Source: Aquilaria yunnanensis | Lineage: Eukaryota; Streptophyta; Magnoliopsida; Malvales; Thymelaeaceae | Reading direction: 5' to 3' | Assembly: GCA_039654915.1 (NCBI GenBank) | Contig: CM077597.1 | Coordinates: forward strand, 76,944,001 to 77,008,000 | DNA: 64,000 bases | Shown here: in pieces, positions 50,801 to 61,834 of the stretch | Position numbering within the stretch: the first letter of the stretch is position 1 | Layout of the letters: every line of letters begins with the position of its first letter | The notes under the pieces: model-generated | Told to the model about the DNA's origin: nothing | Database searches by the model: none | The model's input: only the letters and a program-made list of their open reading frames with translations | Made by a program: the position numbers and the translations under genes

Positions 50801-51746
50801 TACTTCCTGAACCTAATCCAGTAATTACCACACTCTTTAACAAGGAAATACTAACTGAACAGAACTAACAACAGAAGTGGGAAAGCAAGAAGTTGTGTGG
50901 TTTTATCACCTTGAGGTCTGAATCAAGCTTCCCAGCCAAAGCCAGCAAGAGAGTGGTCTTGCCTGCACTTGGAGGACCCAAAAGTAAGGTCATCCGGCCC
51001 GGTTTGATGATTCCACTAACATCTTTCAAGATGGTTAAGGTTCTCTTGTTGCTCGAGAAAAATGGCAGAAAATTCAGCAACACCTTTTAAATCACAAGAA
51101 AAAATCAAATCAAAAAAAGCTGAAGTTAGGACAATCATACATGCTGCTACACAGATCTCATTTCAACCAGTTTACACACCTCCACCAGACCAATTGTGAA
51201 ATTAACAAAGCTGGGAAGAACTCTGCTTCCCACATAAGCTTTTGCCTCCACATTCAGATGCTCGTATCTCACTTCTATTGTTGGCAGATCGATTCCAACC
51301 CTGAACAAGAACCAAACCCCCAACCAAAATTCATCAATTTTCCCAGCAACCAAACAAGCAGGAAAAAGCCCAAAACAGCACCACAAATCTGTGTTTAATT
51401 ACCTATCTATACGATTCCTGAGCTTCAACAAGAACTTCTCGTTGTCCTCTTCAGCGACTTTCACTAATTTCTCGACCACTTTCTTCCTCTCTTCCCACCC
51501 AAGATCGTGGACGTCGATCTCGTTGGAGGGCCCTTGAGAGGAGGTCAGAATTCCTTTCCTTAACCTCGCCACGGTGGGCAGCTTCTCGAGCGCCGCCCAC
51601 CGAAGAGCCTCTTCGTCGTCCTCGTCTCTCGAGGATCTGGAGAACACTTCCGCCGCAGTGTTCCGCCATATCGAATTGCTTCCCGACCGGAGACTCCCCG
51701 CCCTTAAACTAGTCGACTTGAAAATTTCTCCCGCACCGCCGTCCAT
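44820..51746 (-). CDS. PDR1-like: full-size ABCG (PDR) transporter, PDR1/ABCG40-like
   Basis: 23 exons (minus): 51746-51403, 51300-51180, 51083-50910, 50628-50469, 50394-50318, 49979-49926, 49831-49741, 49656-49355, 49214-48933, 48826-48510, 48429-48269, 48159-48056, 47971-47815, 47738-47616, 47520-47366, 47277-46945, 46813-46523, 46431-46348, 46266-46133, 46009-45782, 45692-45521, 45416-45162, 45080-44820. Total 4380 nt, 1459 residues, normal for the family. Layout NBD-TMD-NBD-TMD. NBD1: Walker [10 protein letters not shown] (191-199), ISGGQ (330-334), Walker B FMDE (354-355). NBD2: GVSGAGKTT (906-914), LSTEQ (1013-1017), Walker B IIFMDE (1037-1038). It ends in FNFQRR, usual for plant PDRs. 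Such pumps sit in the plasma membrane and export terpenoids, hormones or toxins; the substrate cannot be told here. No disabling change seen. Confidence 0.95.
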
Positions 51747-51926
51747 CGGAGAAAGCTAAAAGAAGAACAAAACAGCAACCCACTTCCGACCACCAGGAGC
51801 TGGTACTTTCCCGAGAAACAAACAGGGGGTTGGGTTTGGCTTCGCTTCTGCTCGGGAAACCGAACCCGTCAAGTTTGAGTGAGGTCCTCGGAGGTGGATC
51901 ACAAGAAAGTGGGTAGCAGAAGAGTG

Positions 51927-51936
51927 GGTTATATAA
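51927..51936 (-). promoter_or_regulatory. TATA box of the PDR gene
   Basis: On the minus strand the sequence reads CCTTATATAACCC, about 180 bp upstream of the ATG. This leaves a 5' UTR of about 150 nt. Position and strand fit; the site is not proven. Confidence 0.5.
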
Positions 51937-52089
51937 GGTTTGAATTGTGGAATGACAGAGCAGTGGCGGCCTTCAAACTGTCAAAAAAAGGAGCTTCCAT
52001 GGCGATTCCCGTAGAAAACTGGCGCGGAAAATTGAGTCATTGGACGAAAAGAAAGTGTTATTTACGAACAACCCTTGTAATCTAAGTGA

Positions 52090-53132
52090 AACTGCATTTT
52101 TCCCCCTTTTTTGGGTAAACTTACACTTTAGTCTCCACGTTGTACCGTCAATCTGACGCTAATAGCCTAATACTAGCTTGGGAAAAAAAAAGATTGTTTG
52201 ACACTTAAATAGAGAAATATTTGATAATTTAAATTATAATTTAATTATCAAACTAATAGAAACCATAAGAAAAGTGCTCCCATGGATGGGGTAAAGTGTA
52301 GGTTTTTAAAATAAGAGAATCAACTGTATTTCTAGTCGAATATTGGGAGGTATTTTGGAATTTTCTAGGGAAAGAGATTGATACGTGAGCGTATTTATAA
52401 GAACACCATAGTTGAATATTCGACGCTTGAAATTTACGAATAGATTTTGATTGGACGTGTTTTTTGTTTTTATTGAGATATTTGTTTGAAAACGCCATAG
52501 ATCGCCCAACTTTTAGGGTGGCTTTTTTTATATATTTTTTTATTTTTTATTGGTTTTAGTATTTCAAATCTTATAGAATTACTTTTGCCCTTTAAAGACT
52601 TTTATTTGTTTGAATGTTTTAATGATATTTGTTTGAACTTTTAGTTCAAAGTATCATACAAGAAGTTTTATTTAGTATTAGAGTTAGTAATTACCATCAA
52701 CAGTTGTGATTATATATAATTTTATTCAATTATATTATGTTACCAGTTAAATTAATTTTTAAACAAATGTGTCTGCTAATGTTTGCACATATTTTATAGC
52801 TAAAGACTATAAATTTTTTTTTAAATAAATGTGTCTGCTAATATTTACACAGAGTTTATAGCCAGAGATAATAAACCTTCCTGGTTCTTTTCAATGTATG
52901 TGCTTCTATTTTGAAAAAAAAAAAAATCAGAAAATAACTCAGCTAACCAAACACGTCATATAACAATAGAGACAATCCTCTAGTTGTTTCGTTCTGTTTT
53001 TTTCTTCTTTCGTTTTTTTTTTTTTTAATTTGTTTTTTAGTGCTCCTGCTAGCTAGTACAAGTGGCGAGGGAGCTAGTGAGACAGCAAGTCGAGAGTCTG
53101 CTGTCCTTTTTTTATTGGCGGCGGTTTATGCG
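52090..53132. other. intergenic, no gene recognised
   Basis: AT-rich DNA upstream of the PDR gene. It includes a two-unit repeat of about 62 bp at 52759-52881 (aaatgtgtctgctaat at both) and poly(A)/poly(T) runs. No coding potential. Confidence 0.5.
52759..52881. repeat. two-unit 62-bp tandem repeat
   Basis: Units share 'aaatgtgtctgctaat', 'ttgcacatattttatagc' versus 'ttacacagagtttatagc', and 'ataaa'. They are imperfect. Confidence 0.7.
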
Positions 53133-53466
53133 TAGTTGATTTAGCATTAAATTAATTAATTTAAAATTATTTATTTTATTTTTGAAGCTTTTCATTGGCA
53201 ATCATTGTTTTTTAAAGATAATGCTATATATGTATAATAATCATGGAATAATATTTTTTTAAGATATAATTAAATATTTATTAATTTTTCTTTTTTAAGT
53301 TAGTTAATTAAAAAATAAGAAATTTTTTTGTTACATTAAGAAATGGGTATTCAATATATGTTCCATACCCAAAAATAGCATTCAAATAAAATTGATTCCA
53401 GACAAAAAACTTTAAAAATAAAAATAAAATATTTAATTTAAATGAACTTATATTGACTTATTTTGT
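53133..53466. mobile_element. palindromic AT-rich MITE, copy 3
   Basis: The left arm 'taaattaattaatttaaaat' and the right arm, reversed ('caatataagttcatttaaat'), match the family at 2860 and 4304. The conserved interior 'aaattgattccagacaaaaa' is shared with copy 4. Confidence 0.6.
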
Positions 53467-53532
53467 GGTGCTTGTGCTTGACTATCACACACCGTTGAGA
53501 TAACTAGCCACAAGGAACTCATATCGGTAATT

Positions 53533-53829
53533 AACTTAACACAGCTTAATTTAAAATGACTTAATTTTTTTTTTTTTACATAAAACCAGTTTCATTTAAA
53601 AGTCAATATCATTTAGGTAATAATAAGCTATTAAAAATAAAATTTTTATGATGGTATAAAATTTTTATGAATTTTTATTTTTCTAATATCTAAAAGAAAG
53701 TAAAAGTTATAAAATTGCAATCAATGAATTATTACACCTATGTAATGTTGGCTTTAGGATAAAATTGATTCCAGACAAAAAATATGTAAAAGTAAAAATA
53801 AGTCATTTTGAATTAAACTGACTTAAGTT
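53533..53829. mobile_element. palindromic AT-rich MITE, copy 4
   Basis: The left arm AACTTAACACAGCTTAATTT and the right arm reversed (AACTTAAGTCAGTTTAATTC) form a clear inverted repeat, followed on both sides by AAAATGACTTA. The interior 'tttcatttaaaagtcaatat' matches copies 1 and 2. Confidence 0.7.
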
Positions 53830-53839
53830 AAAACAAAAT

Positions 53840-55912
53840 TAGTGTAAATGTCATCGCTTGAGGTTATCTGATCTTACTTTTGCCGATGATATTCTTTTGT
53901 TTGCTTGGGGAGACCTCCTCTCAGTTAAAGCCCTTTGGCAGGTAGTAACTCAATTTGCAGTCATATCTGATCTCTTCCCCAATCATTCTAAGATAAAATT
54001 TACTTTGGGGGTACAACTCTAAAGAAGTTGGCGATTATCTACCAACTAGACTTTCAAGTGACCATTTCCCTTCAAATATCTAGGAGTCTCAATTGGTGCA
54101 ACACAATTGAAGGTCTATGAGTATCATGGTTTATTAGATAAAATCACTTCCAAAATTGATTCTTAGAGCTCAAAGCTCCTCCCCTACATTGGTAAGCTTC
54201 AGCTTCCTCCCTTACGTTGGTAAGCTTCAACTTGTAAAATTTGTTTTATATGGTATTCACACATACTAGGCTTCAGTAGAGGTGGGACTTGGCTGGGTTG
54301 ACCCGGCCTAAACTGGGACCAGACCGAAAGTCAAGGCTGGCCCAGCCCGGCCAAACCCGGCCAGCCCCGCCCCAAAGAAAGTCTCCTAAGATATAGGCCA
54401 AATATGGGCCCGAGCGGAGGAGGAGGTTCAAAACGGACCGCCCCAGACCAAGACCCACCACACCAGACTAGACTGGACCATGCCTGGCGCCCAACGTCTT
54501 CTGCACACAACGAAACCTGCAAAAAAAAAAATTTAATGGGTTAATTACACAGCAAGCCCTCCAACGGTTTTCTGCTCCATTTTAGCTCCCAAAATTCAAT
54601 TTTCACCCTTTCCAACAACTAAATTTTAAAGACTTTTTTGCCAAAATAATTTTTGTAAGTGCCATTTGATTTTTTAACTTAATCAAACTTACACTATATG
54701 TGGTGTTTTTTCTTAAAAATATTTATGACACATATAATTAATTATGTTTCTTTTTTTTTTAACTCCAAACCTACCCCGAACCCGGCTCGAGACCACCCCG
54801 CCTACAACTGGGCCGAGCGTGGTCCTCGTGACCCAGGACCGAGACCAACCGATCTCGGGTCTGGCTAACCCGGTTCCCACCTCTAGGCTTCAATATTCAT
54901 CCTTTCAAACTTAATGATCTAACAAATTGAAGCCAAATGAAGAAACTTTTTCTAAGGGAAGAACAAATCCAATGTTGCCTGGACTAACACCACCCTCCCA
55001 AAGAAGGAAGGTGGTTTAGGGCTTAAGCAACTCTATACCTAGAACCAAGCTTTCATTCTGAAAGACTTTTGGGTCATCTTAAAGAAGCAGGATACCTTAT
55101 GGATCAAATGGCTCCACAGCTACTATTTGAACTCATGAGATTGCTTGTCTATCTAGAAATCCCCTTCAGACTCTTCAATTTGGCAAAACATTCTAAATTA
55201 ATAGATAACCTTTCCATCATCATAAGACCTTCTATCTTTGAGCATACCCTATCTTCTATCTCAGATGTTAAAAGGGTTCAACCTTTCTTGTACGAAAGTG
55301 CTCTAAAATGCCAACCAGAAAATATTTTTATGGCGAACATGTTGGGAACACCTGGCCATCCCGAGACATCAGCTGCTATCTTGAAAAGCTCTTCAAAAAG
55401 GTTTTCTGACCCAAGCTAAGCTTCAAAGCTGAGGCATCTCCTTCCCTAGTAGGTGCTACATGTGTAGCTCAGATGATGAGTCCAACAAGCATATCTTCTT
55501 CTCATGCCCCTTTTCCCTGTAGCTTCAAAACACAATAAAGTCCTAGTTTTCTATTAGCTATAATTATAATGACTTGTGTGGCATTTTTTTATCATTTATG
55601 AGGCATGCTAATGGCAAAGCAATGGTGATCCTAATTCAAAGATTTGCACTTCTAACCACCACTAACGCAATTTGGCAAGAAAGAAACCAACATTGTTTCA
55701 AGAGAGAACACAAATCAATTGAGGCTATCTTTCAGAAAATTAAACTTGACTTGTGTATTAGGTTATCAAATATGTATAGGCTAGATAGTCTTTTTTCTCT
55801 TTGGCTTAAAAGTCTTTCTACGTAGCTTCACCTGGTGAATCTGCATTTTTTTTTTTTGTACATGGGCCATTTATGAAAATGAATCCTCTTTGTTTTTTGA
55901 AAAAAAAAAAAA
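53840..55912 (+). pseudogene. LINE RT and C-terminal pseudogene, split by an hAT-like element
   Basis: Translation gives LTFADDILLFAWGD (catalytic FADD near 53,878), then FKYLGVSIGA, KLLPYIGKLQL, VAWTNTTLPKKEGGLGLKQL (about 54,970), a zf-RVT motif CYMCSSDDESNKHIFFSCPFS-like near 55,450 (C2HC), and the tail TNAIWQERNQHCF at 55,650. Poly(A) at about 55,900 marks its 3' end. The upstream half of RT and ORF1 are absent (5' truncation). Stops and frameshifts are present. Confidence 0.85.
54277..54885. mobile_element. non-autonomous hAT-like element (609 bp)
   Basis: The ends are TAGAGGTGGGACTTGGCTGG and, reversed, TAGAGGTGGGAACCGGGTTA. The flanking 8-mers GGCTTCAG (54269-54276) and GGCTTCAA (54886-54893) are an 8-bp target duplication with one mismatch. 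GC-rich subterminal repeats (gcccggcc, acccgg) surround an AT-rich core. No transposase is present. Confidence 0.88.
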
Positions 55913-56329
55913 GAATGTAAATCATTAATGCATAATTAAGGGCTAAGATGAGTCTGTAACAACAACAAACTATCATTTTAATCATTCTGAGTAGTTTAAT
56001 AAGTGTACTTCTACAACTATTTTCCTATATAATCTATTTGTGGAAGAAATTAAAAATATTGAAATTTTTTTTTTTGTGTCCTAAGAGTATTCTTTGCCTA
56101 GCTAATGAAAATTAATCTCATTGAAGTACTACCCTTCATTAAAATGGAACCTATCCTAAACAACCATTTTCTTATATATATGTTTGTTTTCTTCAAGATT
56201 TTATATGTGATACCATATTGGGCTTGGACCCACCATTTTAGCCCACCACATCAATGTGTCAGGTTGGTCCTAAAAAGCCCCCTTTAGATTGAAGGTGGTC
56301 AAGAAAATCAAAGTTCAATTTCCCTGTGA
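55913..56329. other. intergenic, no gene recognised
   Basis: Short AT-rich spacer between the LINE tail and a gypsy scrap. Confidence 0.4.
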
Positions 56330-57560
56330 CCAAGAATATGATTGAGTATAAAGCATTAGTTTTTAGACTCCAAATAGCCCAACAAGCAAGGTGTAGGAAC
56401 CTGATTGTGTATAGTGATTCCATATCATAGTACGACAAACCAATGGACTTTGTGGCACCAAGGACTCTGCACTTTGTAATTACTTATCATTGGTTAAAGA
56501 ACTGATGTCTACTTTTGGTATTGAAAGGTTCAATAGATGCCTCGAGCCCATAACATACAAGTAGATGCTTTATCTAAGGATGTGGCTAGAGCACCAATGA
56601 AGGTTTTGGAGGTCCCTTCCATCAACTAACTTAAGGCCATGACTAGTCTAAAATGTGACTTGAGGGAGCCTATTTGCATATGCCTAAGTATAGCTGACTC
56701 CACAAACTGACTCGCTAAATGTGGGCCATGCAGTCCATCTTAATTGAAAATGGCCTATACCAGCAAAGGTACTTAGCCCCTTATAAAAATGTTTATTGAT
56801 GGGATAAGGAAGTTATGTCCTTAAGGTGATAAATAAAATATGTTATGGGTCCCATCTTGGATATGACTGCCTGGCCTACAAGGCCTTTTGGCAAGAACAC
56901 TTTTGGACAACATTGTGGAAGGATGCCAAGGAATATGTAAGGAAAAGTTGCTCATGGCAACTGAACGCTAGAGTCCAGTAGGTTCCATCAGAAAAGATCA
57001 CCCCCTTTGATTTTCCTTGTCCATTTATGGTTTAGGAACTTGATTTTATCGTGTTCTCCCTATGGCGCTTGGATGACTCAAAATACTTCATCGTGGTCAC
57101 AGAATGCTACAAAAATGTGGGTGGATGCAGAGCTCGATGACATCAATCACAACAACCACGTACAGAAGTTTATTTGGAGGTCCATTATCTGTCAATTCAG
57201 TTACCCTCAAATCTTAGTAGTGGACAATGGAAAGTAGCTTGAAAATGCTTTATCCTGAGCATTTGCAGAAGGGTGGTGGATCAAGCTTTACTTTGCCCTC
57301 ATCTACCATCTAGAGTCAAATGGCTAGGTAGAGGCCACTAATCATAACATCAAGGATGACCTCAAGAAAAAATTGGTGGCATGCTAAGGGTAGATGGTCT
57401 TGTGAATTGCCCTTCATCCTCTAAGACAATTGAATGATGGCCCAAAACGCACAAGAAAAACCTCATTCTCCTTCACATGTACGATGGAGGCTCTTATTCC
57501 TGTTGAGATCACCCAGCAATCTCACTATTTAGGTGTAGGTTTTAGAGGAAGGGTAGAATG
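56330..57560 (+). pseudogene. Ty3/gypsy RNase H-integrase fragment
   Basis: It opens with an RNase H remnant (EYKALVFRLQIAQQARCRNL, LIVYSDSIS), then an integrase core in pieces (WRSIICQFSYPQILVVDNGK near 57,180; 'HLESNG.VEATN' near 57,310; 'EALIPVEI' near 57,490). The order fits the non-chromoviral (Tat/Athila) gypsy lineage. Gag, protease and reverse transcriptase are missing, and frameshifts are common. It could be internal debris related to the adjacent Tat-type LTR, but the flanking ATGTC duplication shows that LTR inserted separately. Confidence 0.65.
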
Positions 57561-58040
57561 AGCAATGCCTACAAGTGAGATTGGACTTTTTTGAAGAACT
57601 TTCAAGCAATAGGTGGCTAATTCCCACAACCTAATAGTGAGGCCTAAAGACATGTACACCTAAGCAACAAAACCAACCCAACTACTTAAATAGGGAGTTC
57701 TTCATTTCATTATTCTCTAAATGTAATCTTTTTTTTAAAAAAAATGTTCTATTTATTATGTCTGTGGCAACGTGTGGTTCATTTTCGGGAGTCGCCACCA
57801 ATCTGTTTATGTTTAGGTCGATTGGTTACCTAAAATATGATATGCGAGAGTTCGGGGGTTCGGGAGTACGGTTACGTTAAAACAACTTTGTTAAAACGCC
57901 CAAAAATTGGTACCTTAGTTGATTTTAATTTTGTTTCGCTTTGCTTTTAAATAAATTTCAGTTAATTTTCAATCTAGAATTTTTAACTGAATTAATCGGA
58001 TGTGGATTTTTGGTAATTAATTTGTATAGAATTTTATACT

Positions 58041-58125
58041 TCCGAACCATGGACTCTGCCGAGTCATTTGGACACGGAAGATTTGATTCCGAACCATGGA
58101 CTCTGCCGAGTCATTTGGACACGGA
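58041..58125. repeat. hairpin-forming motif, two close copies
   Basis: Two 38-bp copies at 58041-58078 and 58088-58125 share the stem gactc-tgcc-gagtc and outer TCCG/CGGA pairing. Diverged copies lie at 58224-58262 (gatcctgacagatc) and 59845-59883 (gatcctagcggatc), where both stem arms changed together from GACTC/GAGTC toward GATC/GATC. Confidence 0.85.
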
Positions 58126-59265
58126 ATTTGGTGAAATTTTAAACAATTTTATCCATATTGTGAATATGGATTTTTATCTTTATATTTATTTAATTTATTT
58201 AGTTAAAAAAAAGGTTGATATTTTCCAGACCGTAGATCCTGACAGATCATCCGGATATGGAAGTTAATTTAATTTATAGTTAATTATTTAATTCTTATTT
58301 TTATTAATTATTAGTTTAATTACTAATTCATAATTCTTTTTGTTTATGAAATTTTTAGATTTATTAATAATCTAAAAATTTTATTTTTTTATATTTTATA
58401 TTTTCTTTTCTTTTCTTTTCTTTCTTTCCTTTCCTTTCTTTTCTTTCTTATATTTTTTTTCTTTCTTTTTTTTTATTTTTCTTTTCTTTCTTATCTTTCT
58501 TTTCTCTTTCTTATCTTTCTTTTTTTTTTGAATTTTTTTTCTTGTTTAATGAAGGATATTTATTATTTAAATAATTACTCAATTTATAAAAGAATTCAAA
58601 AGTAATTAATTTTTTTAATAAGAAAGTTAATTAATTAATCTTGAGATTTATTTTATGTTTTTAAAAAATAAATTAATCAAGAAAGATTTATATTTGTTCT
58701 TTTTTATTTAATAAAAGAAATTATTTAATCAAGATCTTTAATAAAGAAACCAAAGAAAAATGTATATTTTAAAAATAAAAGAAAAGTCTTAATATTTTAT
58801 TTGATAAAAGGTGAATCAAAAATCAATTATTCAATCAAAATTTTATTTAATAAAGGAAACAAAAATTGATATGTATATTTGAAAAATAAAAGAAAAGTTT
58901 TAATATTTTATTTGTTTTATTTTGTTTTAATGAAAGATTAACCAAAAGTAATTATTTAATTAAGAAACCAAAAATTTATATGCATATTTTAAAAATAAAT
59001 AAACGTTTTTTATATTTATATATTTTATTTTTTTTGTGTTCTTTTTTATTGATAAAATAATTTTCTAATTTATAAGTCTAAAAATACATCTAATTAATAA
59101 GTCTAAAATATTTAAAAAAATTTAATTCTTTTTTTCTTGTTTATTTTTATTACCTTTATTTAAAATTATTTGGGTAAAATTTTATTTTGTTTAATAAAGG
59201 AAACAAAAAGTTATATCTTTTTATTATTTTGAAAGAAATAAGTAAAATATTACTGGATAAAAAAT

Positions 59266-59640
59266 AAGTAAAATATTATCCCAGAGTTTTTTCAATCAAA
59301 AATTAAAATACTACTGAATAAAAATAAATAAGTAAAATATTATCCCAAAGTTTTTCAATTAAAAAGTAAAATAGTACTGAATAAAAATAAATAAGTAAAA
59401 TATTATCCCAAAGTTTTTCAATCAAAAAAGTAAAATATTACTAAATAAAAATAAATAAGTAAAATATTATCCCAAAGTTTTTCAATCAAAAAGTAAAATA
59501 TTACTGAATAAAAATAAATAAGTAAAATATTATCCCAAAGTTTTTCAATCAAAAAGTAAAATATTACTGAATAGAAATAAATAAGTAAAACATTATCCCA
59601 AAGTTTTTCAATCAAAAAGTAAAATATTACTAAATAAAAT
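59266..59640. repeat. 63-bp minisatellite, about six units
   Basis: Units beginning aagtaaaatattatcccaaa start at 59330, 59393, 59457, 59520 and 59583, with a degenerate one at 59266. The 63-64-bp period keeps a reading frame open on the minus strand, which is a by-product and not a gene. Confidence 0.95.
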
Positions 59641-60339
59641 CCTGAAGTTTTTATATCCTTTTATTCTTTTTTACTAATAAAGAAACTAAAAAGTTATACT
59701 TAATAAATAAGTAATACATTGCTGGATAAAGAGATAAGTAAAATATTAGCCCAAAGTTTTTATTTTTTAATAATAAAAGAAAATTTATTTATATACTTTA
59801 TGTAAAAAAAAAATATATTTTATATACTTTATTTAAAAAATATTTTCCAAGCCATGGATCCTAGCGGATCATTTGGACATGGAGTTTAATTTTTATTAAT
59901 TATTTATTTAATTAATTATTAATTAAATCATAATTTTTATTGGATTTTTATTATTGTTCTTATTTTTCTTGAATTTTTAATTATTACTTTAAAAATATAT
60001 TTTAAAAAAAAAAAGAATTGATTTTTTTTGTATTTTTAGAATTATGTAATTATGATTTTTATTAATTTTTAACAAAAGGAATAAAAAGTTAACTTTTTTG
60101 TTATCTTTAAAGAAATAATAAAAACATGTATTCCAAAATAACAAAAGATAATTGGCTTTTTTAAAAAAATGATTTTTATTAGCCTTAATAATTACATAAA
60201 ATTCTTCTTTCTTTTTTTTTTTATTTTTGTTTTGATAATAATTTGTTATTATTATTTTTTTTATAAAAATTAAAAGTGAAATAAAAAAAATAGATAATTA
60301 ATAATAGCAACAATAATAAAAATTAGCAAAGTTAGTAAA

Positions 60340-60550
60340 GTTAGTTGTTAATAACAATAATAACAATAAAAGGTTAGTAAGTTAGTAAGTTAGTAACAAT
60401 TATAGCAATAATAAAAGGTTAGTAAGGTTAGTAAGTTAGTAACAATTATAACAATAATAAAAGGTTAGTAAGGTTAGTAAGTTAGTAACAATTATAACAA
60501 TAATAAAAGGTTAGTAAGGTTAGTAAGTTAGTGAGGTTAGTTGAATTAGT
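60340..60550. repeat. 46-bp minisatellite
   Basis: Units with aggttagtaaggttagtaag start at 60371, 60416, 60462 and 60508 (period 45-46 bp), each followed by 'aacaattataacaataat'. Confidence 0.92.
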
Positions 60551-60760
60551 AAGTAAGTTAATTAATAACAACAATAAAAAAGGGTTAGTAATAATAATAA
60601 CAATAATAAATAAACAAGTAAAGATAAAAGGGTTAGTAATTAATTCTGCAAGAACAAAATAAAAGGTTAGTGACCAAAGAGAAAGAAATTGAAAAGATGA
60701 AGGAGTAAATCAAGGTTTTACCATTGAAATCAAAATTTGAATTTGCTGGGAACGTGAAAC

Positions 60761-60925
60761 AGAGCACACGCGAGGGAGGAAGGGGGGGGGGCGACGGAGC
60801 GCGGCGACGGCGTGGCGGCAGCAAGGCGGCGGCGTGGCGGTAGCAAGGCGGCGGCGTGACGAGACGACGACGGCGGAGTGGGGAGGCGACGGGCGACGGC
60901 GTGACGGCAGCGACGGAGCAAAAGA
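60761..60925. repeat. GC-rich island with (GGCGGC) repeats
   Basis: A run of G followed by gcggcgacggcgtggcggca and similar units, in an LTR that is otherwise strongly AT-rich. The minus-strand open frames through it are low-complexity Arg/Pro/Ser. Confidence 0.85.
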
Positions 60926-61834
60926 GAGGAGAGAGAAAGAGAATCGGATGTAGGAAGAAGATGGCTAAAGTGTCAAAAGGCCAAAATTTTGGGATTTTCT
61001 GGAGAAAGGAAGGAGAGCTAGGAACCTAATCTGTAATTTTTCCTTTTTTTTAAAACAGAGTTCTAAGCTTGATTTTTTTTTTCTGTCTTTTTTTCTGTGT
61101 TAACACACAGATTTGGACCCCTATTTATAGGGGAAGGGGTGCTGGACTGTTCAAAATTAAAAATTAATTAAATTCAAACTTATCTCTTAATTTGGTAAAA
61201 TAACAGTTCAGTCCTTTACGTCTCTCAGACTCTGGATAAGCTTCAGAAGCTTCTGATTTTGACAATTTTGTCGTTTTCTGTTAATTTGGGCCAGAAACGT
61301 TAGTCTGGCCCAAAATTGACGCAAAAAATTACCAAATGCTCATGGAACTTTCAGAATTTGTCAATTTCTTTCAAAACTTCTCAATTTTGTCATTTTTACC
61401 CCAAACTTTTTAATTTTGTCATTTTTTATGGAGTTTTCCTTTTTATTACATACATACATTTATACACATATATCATTTTTAATTAAATCCTCACAAAACA
61501 AAAAAAATGTATTTTAAACTAATTAAAAAAAATTTTAGTAATAATAATAATAATAATAATGATAAAAAAAATTTTAATTAATTTTTTATTTAATTTTTTA
61601 TTTAAATTATTTTAATGGCCGGACGAAATTGGGTGTCAACAATGTCACTTGCTCAAAAAATTATTGTAAAACAACAACAAGAATCCATTTACCAAAATAT
61701 TAATAACAATCCTAATAATAGTAGTGAGTAAAGAAAAAATATCTTCGTAGAAAGTATTCAAAAAATATTTGAAATCCGATTAAAGGGGTATACAAATTTG
61801 ATCAAAAGATATTAACTGTTATAATTAAAAATTA

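Larger units (their letters stand above)
57763..61641 (-). mobile_element. solo LTR (3879 bp) of Tat/Ogre-type gypsy element
   Basis: The ends are TGTGGCAACGTG and GGGTGTCAACA, flanked by perfect 5-bp duplications ATGTC (57758-57762 and 61642-61646). There is no gag-pol inside. On the minus strand it begins TGTTGACACCCAATTT and has a TATA box CTATAAATAGG near 61,125, followed by a GC-rich leader, so I orient it minus. It contains a hairpin motif in four copies, a 63-bp minisatellite, a 46-bp minisatellite, a CT-rich tract (58,393-58,530) and a GC-rich island. Confidence 0.88.

Noticed and set aside
59418..59615. 65-codon minus-strand ORF with repeated IEKLWDN units
   Set aside because: It is a by-product of a minisatellite whose period is a multiple of three, inside an LTR.
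60633..60921. Minus-strand ORFs rich in Arg, Pro and Ser
   Set aside because: Low-complexity translation of the GC-rich repeat island in an LTR, with no gene context.
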